Part shown: positions 10,197-22,300 of the stretch, one piece after another
Numbering within the stretch: position 1 is the stretch's first letter
Layout of the letters: each line of letters begins with the position of its first letter
NCBI GenBank assembly: GCA_016708315.1
Contig: JADJGC010000015.1
Span: 10,507 to 74,506, forward strand
Source: a bacterium
GTDB lineage: Bacteria; Zixibacteria; MSB-5A5; CAIYYT01
Length of the DNA stretch: 64,000 nucleotides
Reading direction: 5' to 3'
Notes under the pieces: generated by a model
Told to the model about the DNA's origin: nothing
The model's input: the letters and a program-made list of their open reading frames with translations, nothing else
Databases searched by the model: none
Translations under genes and position numbers: made by a program

Positions 10197-12090
10197 GTTG
10201 TAAACTCCCCGCCTGGTTGAAGTTCGGCGAGAATGTGAATGAACCTGCTCCGTTGGTGGAGTCTACAAATATCGCATTGGCAGGAATCGTGAATGCCGCC
10301 AACGAGGGAATTGCGCCGTCGCCGTCAGTTGCGCTTAAGCGGAACTGAAGGACATTGCCTTCCTGAATCGCCCGGTTACCGATTGTCGCCAAAACCGGTC
10401 GTTGGTTTCCAGCGTCGATTACAGTAATCGCGACAACTTCCGAATCGGCCAACAAGCCATCGGAAGCGATGAATGTCACATTGAAGACTCCCGCCTGATT
10501 GAACCCGGGAGTGAAATTGAACGAACCGCTGCCGTTGGCATTGTCAACAAAGGTTGCATTCAGTGGAAGGTTCACGGCTGTCAACGTCGGAATTGTCGCA
10601 TCAAGGTCAGTTGCAGTCGCACTAAAGCTCAGCAACACGCCTTCAGTAACGTTCTGTGCGCCAATTGCTGCGAGCACTGGCGGACGATTCATCTCGTTGA
10701 CAGTTACGGCTACTACTTCGGAATCTGCCAAGAAGCCGTCAGATGCTATGAACGTAACATTGAACACGCCGGCCTGAGTAAAGTCCGGCGCAAAGTTGAA
10801 TGTTCCGGTTCCGTTGCCGTTATCGACAAAACTGGCATTGGTAGGAACGCCGACGGCCGACAATGTCGGAATGCTCGAATCGGGGTCACCGGCGTTGATG
10901 TTGAAGTTCAAAACCGCGCCCTCATTGACGTTGCGCGGTCCAATTGTTGTAAGAACCGGCGCCTGATTTCCGGCATCATTGACACTGACTGCAACAACCT
11001 CGCTATCGGCAAGCACACCGTCAGTTGCGATAAATGTCACATTGTAGATGCCCGACTGCGCGAATGTCGGCGAAAAATTGAAAGTGCCAGTGCCATCACC
11101 GTTGTTGTTGAATGTTGCACCGACGGGCAATCCCGTTGCCGTGAGTGTCGGCGTTGTACCATCGGGATCAATTGCGCTGGCATTGAAATTCAGATTGGCG
11201 CCTTCATTGACCAGTTGTGGTCCAATAGCCGCAAGAACCGGTCTTTGATTGCCGGCATCGTTGACAGTGATCGCCACGACTTCGCTATCGGCGAGTCCGC
11301 CGTCACTGGCAATAAACGTCACATTGAAAATTCCAGATTGCACAAAGCTCGGATTGAAATTGAATGTGCCGCTGCCGTTACCGTTGTCAACAAACGTCGC
11401 ATTGAGCGGTACGTTGACTGCTGTCAGCGTCGGAGTCGTTGCATCTGGATCAGTTGCAGTGGCAATGAAGTTCAAATTGGCACCTTCAGTCACACTGCGC
11501 GGACCGATAGCCGCCAAAACTGGCCGTTGGTTGCCGCTGTCAATGACCGTTATAGCCACAACTTCAGAATCGGCAAGTGTTCCGTCAGTTGCGATGAACG
11601 TGACATTGAACACACCGGCTTGGGTAAAGTTCGGATTGAAGTTAAATGTCGCTGTCCCGTTGCCGTTATCGACGTAGGTCGCGTTGGCGGGAATACCGAC
11701 CGCACTGAATGTTGGAGTCGTTGCATCCGGATCAGACGCACTGGTATTGAAATTCAGGTTCAAACCTTCAGTGATATTACGTGGACCAATTGCCGCAAGA
11801 ACCGGTCGTTGATTTCCGGCCTCATTAACGGTAATTGCCACAACTTCAGAGTCCGCAAGGATTCCGTCAGAGGCGATGAACGTGACGTTGTAAACGCCTG
11901 CTTGAACGAATGTCGGATTGAAATTGAATGTACCGGTACCGTTGCCGTTGTTGATGAATGTCGCATTGAGCGGCAGATTTATCGCCGACATGACAGGAGT
12001 CGTGCCATCGGCATCAGCGGCTGTTGCGATAAAGTTGAGATTGGCGCCTTCAATTACGTTGCGCGGTCCAATTGCCGCAAGTACCGGAGC
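7689..12090 (-). repeat. Fifteen Ig/cadherin-like coding repeats, seven near-identical and eight diverged
   Basis: The coding sequence repeats a unit of about 279 bases or more encoding APVLAAIGPRNVxEG at its start and ASDGxLADSEVVAITV at its end. Counting by eye gives fifteen units. The first seven (translation order) closely match those of the neighbouring giant gene; the rest vary in length and sequence. Confidence 0.85.
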
Positions 12091-13335
12091 ACGCTCCACA
12101 ACTTGCACACGGACCGTGTCAGGAATAGAATTCGTTACTCCATCGTTCACTACCAGGCGGAAGAAATAATCGCCATTTGCATTTGCGGTGAATGTCGGTT
12201 GAGCTGCGGTCCCACTCGAGAGAATCACTGCGGGTCCCGAGGTCTGCAACCAGTTGTAGGTCAAGCTGTCCAGATCAACGTCGGTCGATCCAAGACCGGT
12301 GAGTGTAATCAGTGTATTCTTAAATCTTCCCAATTGGTCAGGTCCGGCATTAGCAACCGGCGCTGTATTGGCAAAGTAATTAAATCCATTGGGAAGTGTC
12401 CCGGCAAGTGCCGCTGAATTGTTGCTAACAACAACATCAGCCGGCCCGACACCGGAGGGCGTTACCGCAGTAATACGGCCAGCGGACACGACTGCTACCG
12501 AAGCAGCCGGATTGCCGTCAATTGTCACTGTTACACCGGAATTGTCAAAACCGGAGCCGAAAATTGTGACGGCAGTTCCACCAACCGAAGGTCCGGTCGC
12601 GGGAGCTATGGAAGTTACGATCGGTGCAGTCAGCAATCCAGCGCTTGCTGATGCCAGCGCAGAATGTGCTGAGTACTGACCGGCATTCTGAGCGATGACG
12701 ACGTAGGTATAAGATGACGCGCCATCAACAGTGGCATCCACGAAAAATGTATCGACTACACCGGCATTGGCCAAGCTTCCAGCCGGGTTGTCCACACGGA
12801 AGAAGGATCCGTTCGAGCTCGAGAGGCGGCGATAAACGTGATAAGTCGATCCGGCAGAGCCCGACCAAATTACCAACATCTTTGTACTGGATATCGCCCG
12901 TGCCGTCACGTTCGTCGGTCTTGCCGGAAGCGCCCCTGCTGCCAACACAATATTCTCTTGTTGGAAACTGTTGTTCGGAATGCTGTTGGCAAGATGATAT
13001 ATCTGGCCATTCGTCGTGTTGACGAAATAGTAATCGTAGGGATTACCGGCGGCTTCGGTCAGATAATTCTGAAAATCATCAAACCAGTTTCCGCTCTGAT
13101 AACCGGCACCATCCGACAATTCGATGCGAATCTCTTCGTCGGTGTCATCAAGGAATCCAAAGAATGAGATTTCCCCATCCGCCGGAACCGAAAGATTGGA
13201 ATTTTGGACTGTACCAAATATCGAACCCTGCGCGAAGGCCGACGCCGGTACTACCAGCAGCGCAGCCATCGCTACCATTAGCAGGAGCATCCAATTGCCT
13301 GCTTTTGGTTTGCGATTATAGTCTTTCAACCGCAC
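10177..13335 (-). CDS. N-terminal part of a frameshifted secreted Ig/cadherin-like repeat protein
   Basis: A 1,052-residue frame starting at GTG (13333-13335) behind GGAGG at five bases spacing, with a signal peptide ending about residue 36 (PASAFAQG). After it come a beta-rich segment, a fibronectin III-like domain (about 135-235, ARPTNVTARAISSTKMLVIW), an IPT/TIG domain (about 235-325, VTSIAPATGPSVGGTAVTI), a PKD-like domain (about 330-415) and six and a half tandem Ig/cadherin-like repeats. The frame is lost inside repeat seven, where a GGGG run gives AGSLQRVVRCQ and a stop; with GGG it would read AGVYNVLFVASDG, as every other repeat does. The start lies about 50 bases downstream of the giant gene's stop, so the two are probably co-transcribed. 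Confidence 0.88.
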   Translation of the reverse strand: MRLKDYNRKPKAGNWMLLLMVAMAALLVVPASAFAQGSIFGTVQNSNLSVPADGEISFFGFLDDTDEEIRIELSDGAGYQSGNWFDDFQNYLTEAAGNPYDYYFVNTTNGQIYHLANSIPNNSFQQENIVLAAGALPARPTNVTARAISSTKMLVIWSGSAGSTYHVYRRLSSSNGSFFRVDNPAGSLANAGVVDTFFVDATVDGASSYTYVVIAQNAGQYSAHSALASASAGLLTAPIVTSIAPATGPSVGGTAVTIFGSGFDNSGVTVTIDGNPAASVAVVSAGRITAVTPSGVGPADVVVSNNSAALAGTLPNGFNYFANTAPVANAGPDQLGRFKNTLITLTGLGSTDVDLDSLTYNWLQTSGPAVILSSGTAAQPTFTANANGDYFFRLVVNDGVTNSIPDTVRVQVVERAPVLAAIGPRNVIEGANLNFIATAADADGTTPVMSAINLPLNATFINNGNGTGTFNFNPTFVQAGVYNVTFIASDGILADSEVVAITVNEAGNQRPVLAAIGPRNITEGLNLNFNTSASDPDATTPTFSAVGIPANATYVDNGNGTATFNFNPNFTQAGVFNVTFIATDGTLADSEVVAITVIDSGNQRPVLAAIGPRSVTEGANLNFIATATDPDATTPTLTAVNVPLNATFVDNGNGSGTFNFNPSFVQSGIFNVTFIASDGGLADSEVVAITVNDAGNQRPVLAAIGPQLVNEGANLNFNASAIDPDGTTPTLTATGLPVGATFNNNGDGTGTFNFSPTFAQSGIYNVTFIATDGVLADSEVVAVSVNDAGNQAPVLTTIGPRNVNEGAVLNFNINAGDPDSSIPTLSAVGVPTNASFVDNGNGTGTFNFAPDFTQAGVFNVTFIASDGFLADSEVVAVTVNEMNRPPVLAAIGAQNVTEGVLLSFSATATDLDATIPTLTAVNLPLNATFVDNANGSGSFNFTPGFNQAGVFNVTFIASDGLLADSEVVAITVIDAGNQRPVLATIGNRAIQEGNVLQFRLSATDGDGAIPSLAAFTIPANAIFVDSTNGAGSFTFSPNFNQAGSLQRVVRCQ

Positions 13336-13383
13336 AGAAACCTCCAGATATAAGAGAAAAACATTTTTTCGACTCCTTGTGCC

Positions 13384-16300
13384 TTACGGCGCTGGGAATG
13401 CCCCATTCGCCGCAGCATTTGCCTGATATACTCGTCCGGCCTTGACGCTGAAATTCGTTCCGAATCCAGCGGCGAAGCGCGAACGGTAGGACTGAGAACT
13501 GGGTAGGAATTCGTTAAGCGTATTCAACAACCCGGGTATGCTATTTATGACATCCTGTGCAAACAGGAAGTTGGTCTCAAATTCAAACGGTATCATGATT
13601 AACGAGTAGTCGGTCGTCGGCGTGGTCAATATCGAATACGAGGTCGAACCGGAATCCGGCACGCGACCTGCAATCGACCACGTGAAGTTCGTCTTCACGT
13701 TTACCTGGAACACACTACCCGGTGCTACCGCGAAGTTCGTCCCGAACCCGGCAGCAAATCGAGCCTGATAGCTCTGCGACGACGGTATATAGTTGTTGAG
13801 CGTGTTGATATTTGTCGTACCGCCCATGGAGTTGATTACATCTTGTGCCGTGATCAGGCCGGTATTAGCAAACGGCAGACCCGCAAGATTGAAATCGGTG
13901 CTGGGTGAAATCACCATCGGATAGTCATATTCGCCCACGCGATTGGAGACATTCGAGACACGGCCAATCTGGTCCACTACCTTGACGGCATAGAAGTAGT
14001 TCGTGTTCGCATCACCAACAACATCGGCGCCATTGAGGTCATTGTCCGTGAACTCACCGATGGCTGCAGCAACTCCACCAATTGATTCAGCCGGCGTGGG
14101 ATTGAAGTACGCCCTGGTGCCGCGATAGATGATGTAGCGGTCAATTAGTGTCGGCAGACCGACAGAGTCGGTCGAAATCGGCGACCATGTCAGCCGTATT
14201 GCGTTGCCATTGATTTGCGCCATCAAGTCCGGAACGCGGCCAGGAGGGACGCTTCCACCCTGATCAAACACCGTGATTGCGACGATCTCGGTATCGGCAA
14301 GTACTCCATCAGAAGCAATGAATCTGACGTTATAGACACCATCTTGCAGATAGGTCGGATTGAAATTGAATGTTCCCGTGCCATTGCCGTTGTCATTGAA
14401 CGTCGAATTGGAGGGAAGATTCTGAGCCGTTAATGTCGGCGTCGTTGCATCAGCATCGCTTGCTGTAACATTGAAATTCAAGTTCGCGCCTTCGTTGACA
14501 TTGCGCGGCCCGATGGTCGCCAATACGGGTGCGAGGTTGACATTGTTCACTGTTATCGCGACGACTTCGCTATCAGCAAGTGCACCATCTGAAGCGATAA
14601 ACGTCACACTGAAAACTCCGGCTTGCGTGAAACTCGGACTAAAATTAAATGTCCCAGTTCCATTGCCGTTGTCGGTAAATGTCGCATTGAGCGGCACGTT
14701 GACCGCAGACAGTGCTGGCGTGCTCAAGTCTGGATCACTGCCGGAAACACTGAAGTTCAGATTTGCGCCCTCGTTCACGTTACGAGGACCAATTGCCGCC
14801 AACACTGGCGGTAGATTGACACCCGATACCGTGATCGCCACTACTTCAGAATCAGCGAGCACGCCATCTGAAGCGATGAATGTCACGTTATAAACGCCAC
14901 CCTGAGTAAAGTCCGGATCGAAATCGAACGTCCCGCTGCCATTGCCGTTATCTGTGAACGTGGCATTGGTCGGCACATTGAGCGCAGTCAAGGTTGGAAT
15001 CGTCGCATCCGGATCGGTTGCGGTCGCGCTGAAGTTCAAGTTTGCACCTTCAGCAACAACCTTGGGGCCGATTGTGGCCAAAACCGGTGCGAGATTGACA
15101 TTGTTGACTGTAATCGCAACAACCTCACTATCAGCAAGCGCACCATCGGATGCAATGAACGTCACATTGAAAACTCCGGCCTGCGTGAAGCTCGGATCAA
15201 AATCAAATGTTCCGGTGCCGTTACCGTTGTCAGTAAGCGTCGCATTGAGCGGAACGTTGACTGCGGTCAGGACCGGGAAGTTCAAATCTGGATCAGTGGA
15301 AGACACGCCGAAGTTCAAATTCGCGCCCTCATTGACGTTGCGCGGACCTATATTCGCCAAAACCGGCGAGAGATTGACATTATTTACGGTAATCGCTACG
15401 ACCTCACTATCAGCGAGTGCGCCGTCTGAAGCGATGAACGTAACGTTAAATACACCAGCCTGGGTGAAGTTGGGGCTGAAGTTGAATGTTCCAGTGCCGT
15501 TGCCGTTGTCTGTAAACGTCGCATTGAGCGGAACGTTGACTGCTGACAACGCCGGTGTACTGAGATCAGGGTCGCTTCCTGACACGCTGAAATTCAGGTT
15601 TGCACCCTCATTAACATTGCGTGGTCCGATAGAGGCCAGAACCGGCGGCAAATTGACACCCGATACCGTGATCGCCACTACTTCAGAATCAGCGAGCACT
15701 CCGTCTGATGCGACAAATGTCACGTTGAAGACGCCGCCCTGCGTGAAATCGGGATCGAAATCGAATGTTCCACTGCCGTTGCCATTATCAACAAACGTTG
15801 CGTTTGTTGGCACGTTAAGCGCCGTCAATGTCGGAATCGTTGCATCCGGGTCAGTTGACGTCGCGTTGAAATTCAAGTTTGCGCCTTCGGCGACGACTTT
15901 GGGTCCAATAGCGGCAAGCACCGGAGCGAGGTTGACATTGTTGACTGTTATCGCAACGACTTCGCTATCAGCAAGCGCACCATCGGACGCGATGAATGTC
16001 ACATTGAACACGCCCGCCTGCGTGAAATTCGGACTGAAATTGAAAGTTCCGGTTCCATTGCCATTGTCGGTGAACGTCGCATTAAGCGGAACGTTGACCG
16101 CTGACAGTGCCGGTGTGCTGAGATCCGGATCACTGCCGGAAACGTTGAAGTTCAGGTTCGCGCCTTCATTAACATTGCGCGGTCCGATAGCCGCCAACAC
16201 CGGCGGTAGATTCACACCATTTACAGTGATGGCAACAACTTCAGAATCAGCGAGCACACCGTCTGATGCTATGAATGTCACGTTGTAGACACCGCTCTGC

Positions 16301-19300
16301 GTGAAGTTGGGATTGAAGTTCAAGGTCCCGCTGCCGTTGCCGTTGTCTGTGAACGTGGCATTCGTCGGTACATTGAGCGCTGTCAAAGTCGGAATCGTTG
16401 CATCCGGATCTGTGGCTGTCGCATTGAAGTTCAAGTTAGCACCTTCGGCGACGACCTTGGGTCCAATCGCGGCGAGCACCGGCGAAAGGTTTACCTGGTT
16501 GACTGTAATCGCAACGACTTCGCTATCAGCAAGTGCGCCATCAGACGCAATGAGCGTCACATTGAAAACACCTGCTTGGGTAAAGCTCGGGCTGAAGTTG
16601 AATGTCCCTGTGCCATTGCCGTTGTCAGTGAACGTCGCATTTGCAGGCACGCTCGCGGCAGAAAGCGTCAAGACAGTCAGATCAAGATCAGAGGCTGAAA
16701 TACCAAAATTCAGATTCCCGCCCTCATTAACGTTCTTAGCACCAATTGAGGCGAGCACCGGTCTTTGGTTACCGGCTTCATTAACTGTTATCGCGACAAC
16801 TTCAGTATCCGCCAAAGCGCCATCGCCGGCGATGAAGCGTACGTTGTAAACGCCAGCTTGCACATAGCTCGGATTGAAGTCGAATGTTCCGGTACCATTG
16901 CCGTTATCTACGAAGCTCGCGTTTGCAGGCAAGCTCTGCGCTACCAACGAAGGCGTAGTTGCGTCTGCATCGGTGGCGGAGATATTGAAATTCAGGTTGG
17001 CACCTTCTGTGACACTTCTCGGACCGATCGCCGCCAATACCGGCGCCTGGTTTCCTGCATCAAACACGGTTATGACCACTACTTCGGAGTCTGCAAGAAC
17101 TCCATCAGACGCGATGAAGGTCACATTGTAGACTCCAGCTTGCAGGAAGTCCGGCGTAAAACTGAATGCGCCTGTTCCGTTGCCGTTGTCATTGAAGCTT
17201 GCATTAATCGGCAATCCAACCGCAGTCAGGAGCGGAGTGGTCGCATCAGCGTCAGTTGCTGAAGCAGCGAAATTGAGTGTCACTCCTTCTGTTGCGGATT
17301 GTGCGCCAATCGCCGCCAGCACCGGGCGTTGATTGCCGGCCTCGTTAACTGTAATCGCTACAACCTCTGTGTCCGCAAGCGCACCATCAGAGGCGATGAA
17401 ACTCACGTTGTAGACACCGGCCTGAGTGAAATTCGGTGTGAAGTTGAATGAGCCTGCGCCGTTGCTATTGTCAACGAAACTCGCGCCTGCCGGCAAGTTC
17501 ACAGCCGTCAGAGTTGGAGTAGTCTGATCTGGATCACTTGCAGTAGCAATGAACGTCAACAACTGCCCTTCGGTCACACTCTTGGGGCCAATCGCCGTCA
17601 AGACTGGCGTCTGATTGCCGGCTTCGTTGACCGTAATCGCGACTACTTCGCTGTCTGCAAGAAGTCCGTCAGAGGCGATGAATGTGACGTTATAGACTCC
17701 CGCCTGAATAAAGCTCGGATCGAAATCAATCGTTCCGGTACCATTGCCATTGTCCACAAAGATCGCGTTGAGCGGCACACTGAGTGCGGAAAGAGTTGGC
17801 GTCGTTCCATCCGGATCTGTAGCTGAAATGTTGAATGTCAGATTAGCGCCTTCGGTAACCGAACGCGGACCGATTGATGCCAAAACCGGCGTCAGGTTTG
17901 TACCGGTGACTGATATGGCTACCACCTCCGAGTCGGCGAGATTGCCGTCGGACGCGATGAATGTCACATTGTAAACACCGGCTTGACTGAAGTTCGGGTT
18001 GAACGTAAACGAGCCGGTGCCATTGCCGTTGTTGGTGTAGTTGGCGTTTACCGGAACATTGAGAGCAGTTAAAACCGGAATCGGACCATCGGGGTCGGTT
18101 GCCGAGGTTGCGAAACTAAGCGTTCCGCCTTCAGCTACCGATTTTGCACCAATTGCAGCCTGCACCGGTGCGCGGTTGGTATTGGTTACAGTTATGGTCA
18201 CCGTTTCGGAATCGGCAAGCGATCCGTCAAAAGCGACGAAGATCACATTGTAAATTGCCGCCTGAGTGAAATTCGGTGTAAACGAGAAAGTGGCCGTGCC
18301 ATTTCCGTTGTCGCTCAGCGACGAATTGGCCGGAAGTCCGAATGCAATAAATCCGGGTATTGTCTGATCGGCATCTGACGCGGAAAGCACTAACGATAGT
18401 AAGACGCCTTCGCCGGTCGTTTGCGGACCAATTGGCGCGAGCACCGGGCGCTGATTGCCTGCGTCGTTGACAGTGATCGTCACGACTTCGCTGTCTGCCA
18501 ATACACCATCTGAAGCTATGAATGTGATCAAATAATTCGTCGACTGGACGAAACTCGGGTCAAAAGTGAATGTCGCCGTTCCGTTGCCGTTGTTGATCAA
18601 ACTGGCATTGAGCGGGATGTTTGCTCCGCTGAATGTCGGCAACGATCCGTCAGCATCCGTCGCCGAGATGTTGAATGTAAGATTCTGACCCTCAGTCACA
18701 CTGCGGGGTCCAATTGCCGTCAGCACCGGGCGCTGATTACCGGCTTCATTAACCGTAATCGCGACCAACTCGCTGTCAGCAAGGGTCCCATCGGAAACGA
18801 TGAATCTTACATTGTAAACGCCCGCTTGCACAAAGGTCGGGTTGAAATTGAATGTGCCCGTTCCATTGCCGTTGTCTGCAAAAGTGGCATTGAGCGGCAA
18901 GTTCTGCGCAACTATCGTGGGGATGTTACCGTCAGGGTCGCTGCCATTGACAACGAAGTTCAGATTCGCGCCCTCGGTCACATTTCTTGGACCGACTGCC
19001 GCTAACACCGGCGCTCGATTGACATTGTTCACAGTGATTGCGACTACTTCGCTGTCTGCAAGAATACCATCGAACGCGATGAACGTCACGTTGATCACAC
19101 CGGCTTGCGAAAAGCTCGGATTGAAATTGAATGTACCCGTGCCATTACCGTTGTCGGTGAATGTCGCGTTCACGGGAACATTGAGGGCGGTCAAACTAGG
19201 AATTGAAGCTTCCGGATCAGTCGCCGACACACCGAAATTCAAATTGGCGTTTTCGTTGACGTTTCGTGGTCCGATCGCCGCAAGGACCGGCGGCAAATTG

Positions 19301-22300
19301 ATATCATTTACCGTAATCGCTACCACTTCGCTGTCTGTAAGCGCGCCGTCCGAGGCGATGAATGTCACATTGATGACGCCGGCTTGAGTGTAGCTCGGAT
19401 TGAAGTTGAATGTGCCAGTGCCGTCACCGTTGTCGATGAACGTCGCATTAGCTGGTACGCCAATCGCTGTCAACGCTGGAGTCGATAAATCGATGTCGCT
19501 GCCGCTGATGCTGAAATTGAGATTCGTACCTTCATCAACACTCTTCGGTCCGATTGCTGCAAGCACCGGCGCACGATTGAATTCTGTTACTGTAACGGCG
19601 ACAACTTCGCTGTCTGCTAGAAGCCCGTCAGACGCGATGAAGCGCACATTGTATATTCCGCTTTGTGTAAAATCGGGATCAAAATCGAATGTGCCGGTTC
19701 CGTTGCCGTTGTCCGTAAAGGTCGCATTGAGCGGAACATTTTCTGCAACGAGCGTGGGAATTGCGCCATCAGGGTCATTCGACGAGATTGCAAAATTCAG
19801 GTTCGCGCCTTCGTCAACACTCCTCGGACCAATCGTCGCCAATACCGGCGCACGATTTACATTATTAACTGTAATCGCTACGACTTCGCTGTCAGCCAGT
19901 GATCCGTCCGAAGCGATGAACGTCACATTGAAAACTCCCGACTGTGTGAAATCAGGGCTGAAGTTGAATGTGCCGGTACCATTGCCATTGTCGGTATATG
20001 TCGCATTGAGCGGAACGCCAACAGCCGTCATGACCGGAGTCGTAACATCCGGGTCGGTCGCCGATGCCGCAAAGTTCAAAACAGCGCCTTCGTTGACATT
20101 TCGCGGACCGATGCTTGCAAGTACTGGCGCGCGATTGACGTTGTTCACAGTAATCGCTACGATTTCGCTATCGGCGGCAACGCCGTCAGAAGCGATAAAC
20201 GTCACATTGAAAACGCCGGCTTGTGTAAAATCTGGATTGAAGTCGAATGTTCCGGTACCGTTGCCATTGTCTGTGAAAGTCGCGTTCAATGGTGTACCAA
20301 CGGCCGTAAGAGTCGGAGTTGTCAGATCAAGATCGCTTGCGCTAACTCCAAAGTTGAGATTCGCATTCTCATTTACATTCTTGGGTCCGATTGTCGCCAG
20401 GACCGGAGCTCGATTGAATTCAGTCACAGTGATTGCAACAAGCTCGGTATCCGCCAGCAATCCGTCTGATGCGACAAATCGAACGTTGTAGACGCCGCTC
20501 TGTGTAAAGTCTGGATCGAAGTCAAATGTCCCTGTGCCATTGCCATTGTCTGTAAACGTCGCATTGAGCGGAACATTCTCTGCAGTGAGTGTCGGTGTTG
20601 TAGCGTCAAAATCGCTCGCTGAGATGTTGAAATTCAGATTGTCGCCTTCAGAGACATTGCGAGCCCCAATAGCCGCCAATACCGGCGCCTGATTGACATT
20701 CGTCACCGTAATTGCAACGACTTCGCTGTCGGCAAGTGTACCATCGGAAGCAATGAACGTCACATTGAATACGCCCGATTGAGCAAAGTCCGGATCAAAG
20801 TCAAAGGTCCCGGTACCATTGCCGTTGTCGATGAATGTCGCATTCAGCGGAACATTCAGTGCACTCAATGCCGCGAAATTGCCATCCGGATCATTTGACG
20901 AAGCAACGAAATTCAGATTCGCACCTTCATTGACATTGCGCGGACCAATGCTCGCCAACACTGGGGCTCGATTCACGTTGTTCACGGTGATTGCAACGAC
21001 TTCGCTATCAGCGGCAACGCCGTCCGACGCGATAAACGTCACATTGAAAACACCGGCTTGCGCGAAACTCGGATTGAAATCAAATGTACCCGTTCCATTG
21101 CCGTTATCTGTGAACGTTGCATTTAACGGCGTACCGACAGCGGTCAGCGTCGGTGTCGTCAAATCAAGGTCGCTTGCGCTGACACCAAAATTTAGATTCG
21201 CATTCTCATTGACATTCTTCGGACCGATTGCCGCCAATACCGGCGCACGATTGAAATCGGTTACGGTAATCGCCACGACTTCGCTATCTGCCAGAGCTCC
21301 ATCGGATGAGATGAATCGCACATTGTAGATGCCGCTTTGCGTGAAATCAGGATCAAAATCGAAAGTTCCGGTTCCGTTGCCATTGTCGGTAAACGTCGCA
21401 TTCAATGGGACGTTTTCGGCAGTCAGTACAGGTATGGCGCCATCCGGATCGCTTGACGAGATATTGAAATTGAGATTGTTGCCTTCAGAGACATTGCGAG
21501 AACCAATAGCCGCAAGCACTGGCGCGCGATTGACATTGTTTACTGTGATGGCGACAACTTCGCTGTCGGCCAGTGACCCATCAGAAGCGATGAAAGTCAC
21601 ATTGAACACACCCGACTGCGAGAAATCAGGATCAAAGTCGAACGTTCCGCTGCCATTGCCGTTATCTGTGAATGTCGCATTCGTCGGTACACCAAGCGCT
21701 GTAAGCGTCGGAGTTGCACCGTCTGCATCGCTGGCGGATATGGCGAAGTTCAAATTCGCGCCTTCATCGACGTTGCGTGGACCGACACTCGCCAATACCG
21801 GCGCACGATTGACATTGTTCACTGTAATAGCGACAACTTCACTGTCTGCCAATGCCCCATCAGAAGCGATGAACGTGACGTTGAAGACGCCCGATTGCGT
21901 GAAGCTCGGGTTGAAATCGAACGTACCCGTGCCATTGCCATTGTCGCTGAATGTCGCATTGAGCGGCACGTTGAGCGCTGTCAGGACCGGTGTAGTCACA
22001 TCTGGATCAGATGCCGACACACCGAAGTTCAAATTCGCATTTTCATTAACATTCTTAGGTCCGATAGCGGCAAGCACCGGTGCAAGATTCACATTGTTTA
22101 CCGTGATTGCTACCGTCTCGCTGTCGGCAAGCAAGCCATCCGACGCGATGAATATCAAATTGTGAACGCCGCTTTGCGTGAAGTCCGGCGTAAAGCTGAA
22201 CGATGCTGTACCGTTTCCATTATCTGTGTAGGTTGCATTCAACGGCAGCCCAACGACTGTCATCGCCGGATTTGTTCCGTCAAGGTCCGTAGCTGAGGTC

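Noticed and set aside
10402..12417. A 671-codon open frame on the plus strand inside the repeat region
   Set aside because: It is the complement of the Ig-repeat gene; the repeating codons keep the opposite frame open. It has no ribosome site, signal or domain.
14942..16288. Long plus-strand frames across the giant gene (for example 448 codons)
   Set aside because: They recur with the 279-base period and encode the same low-complexity pattern, so they are shadows of the repeats.
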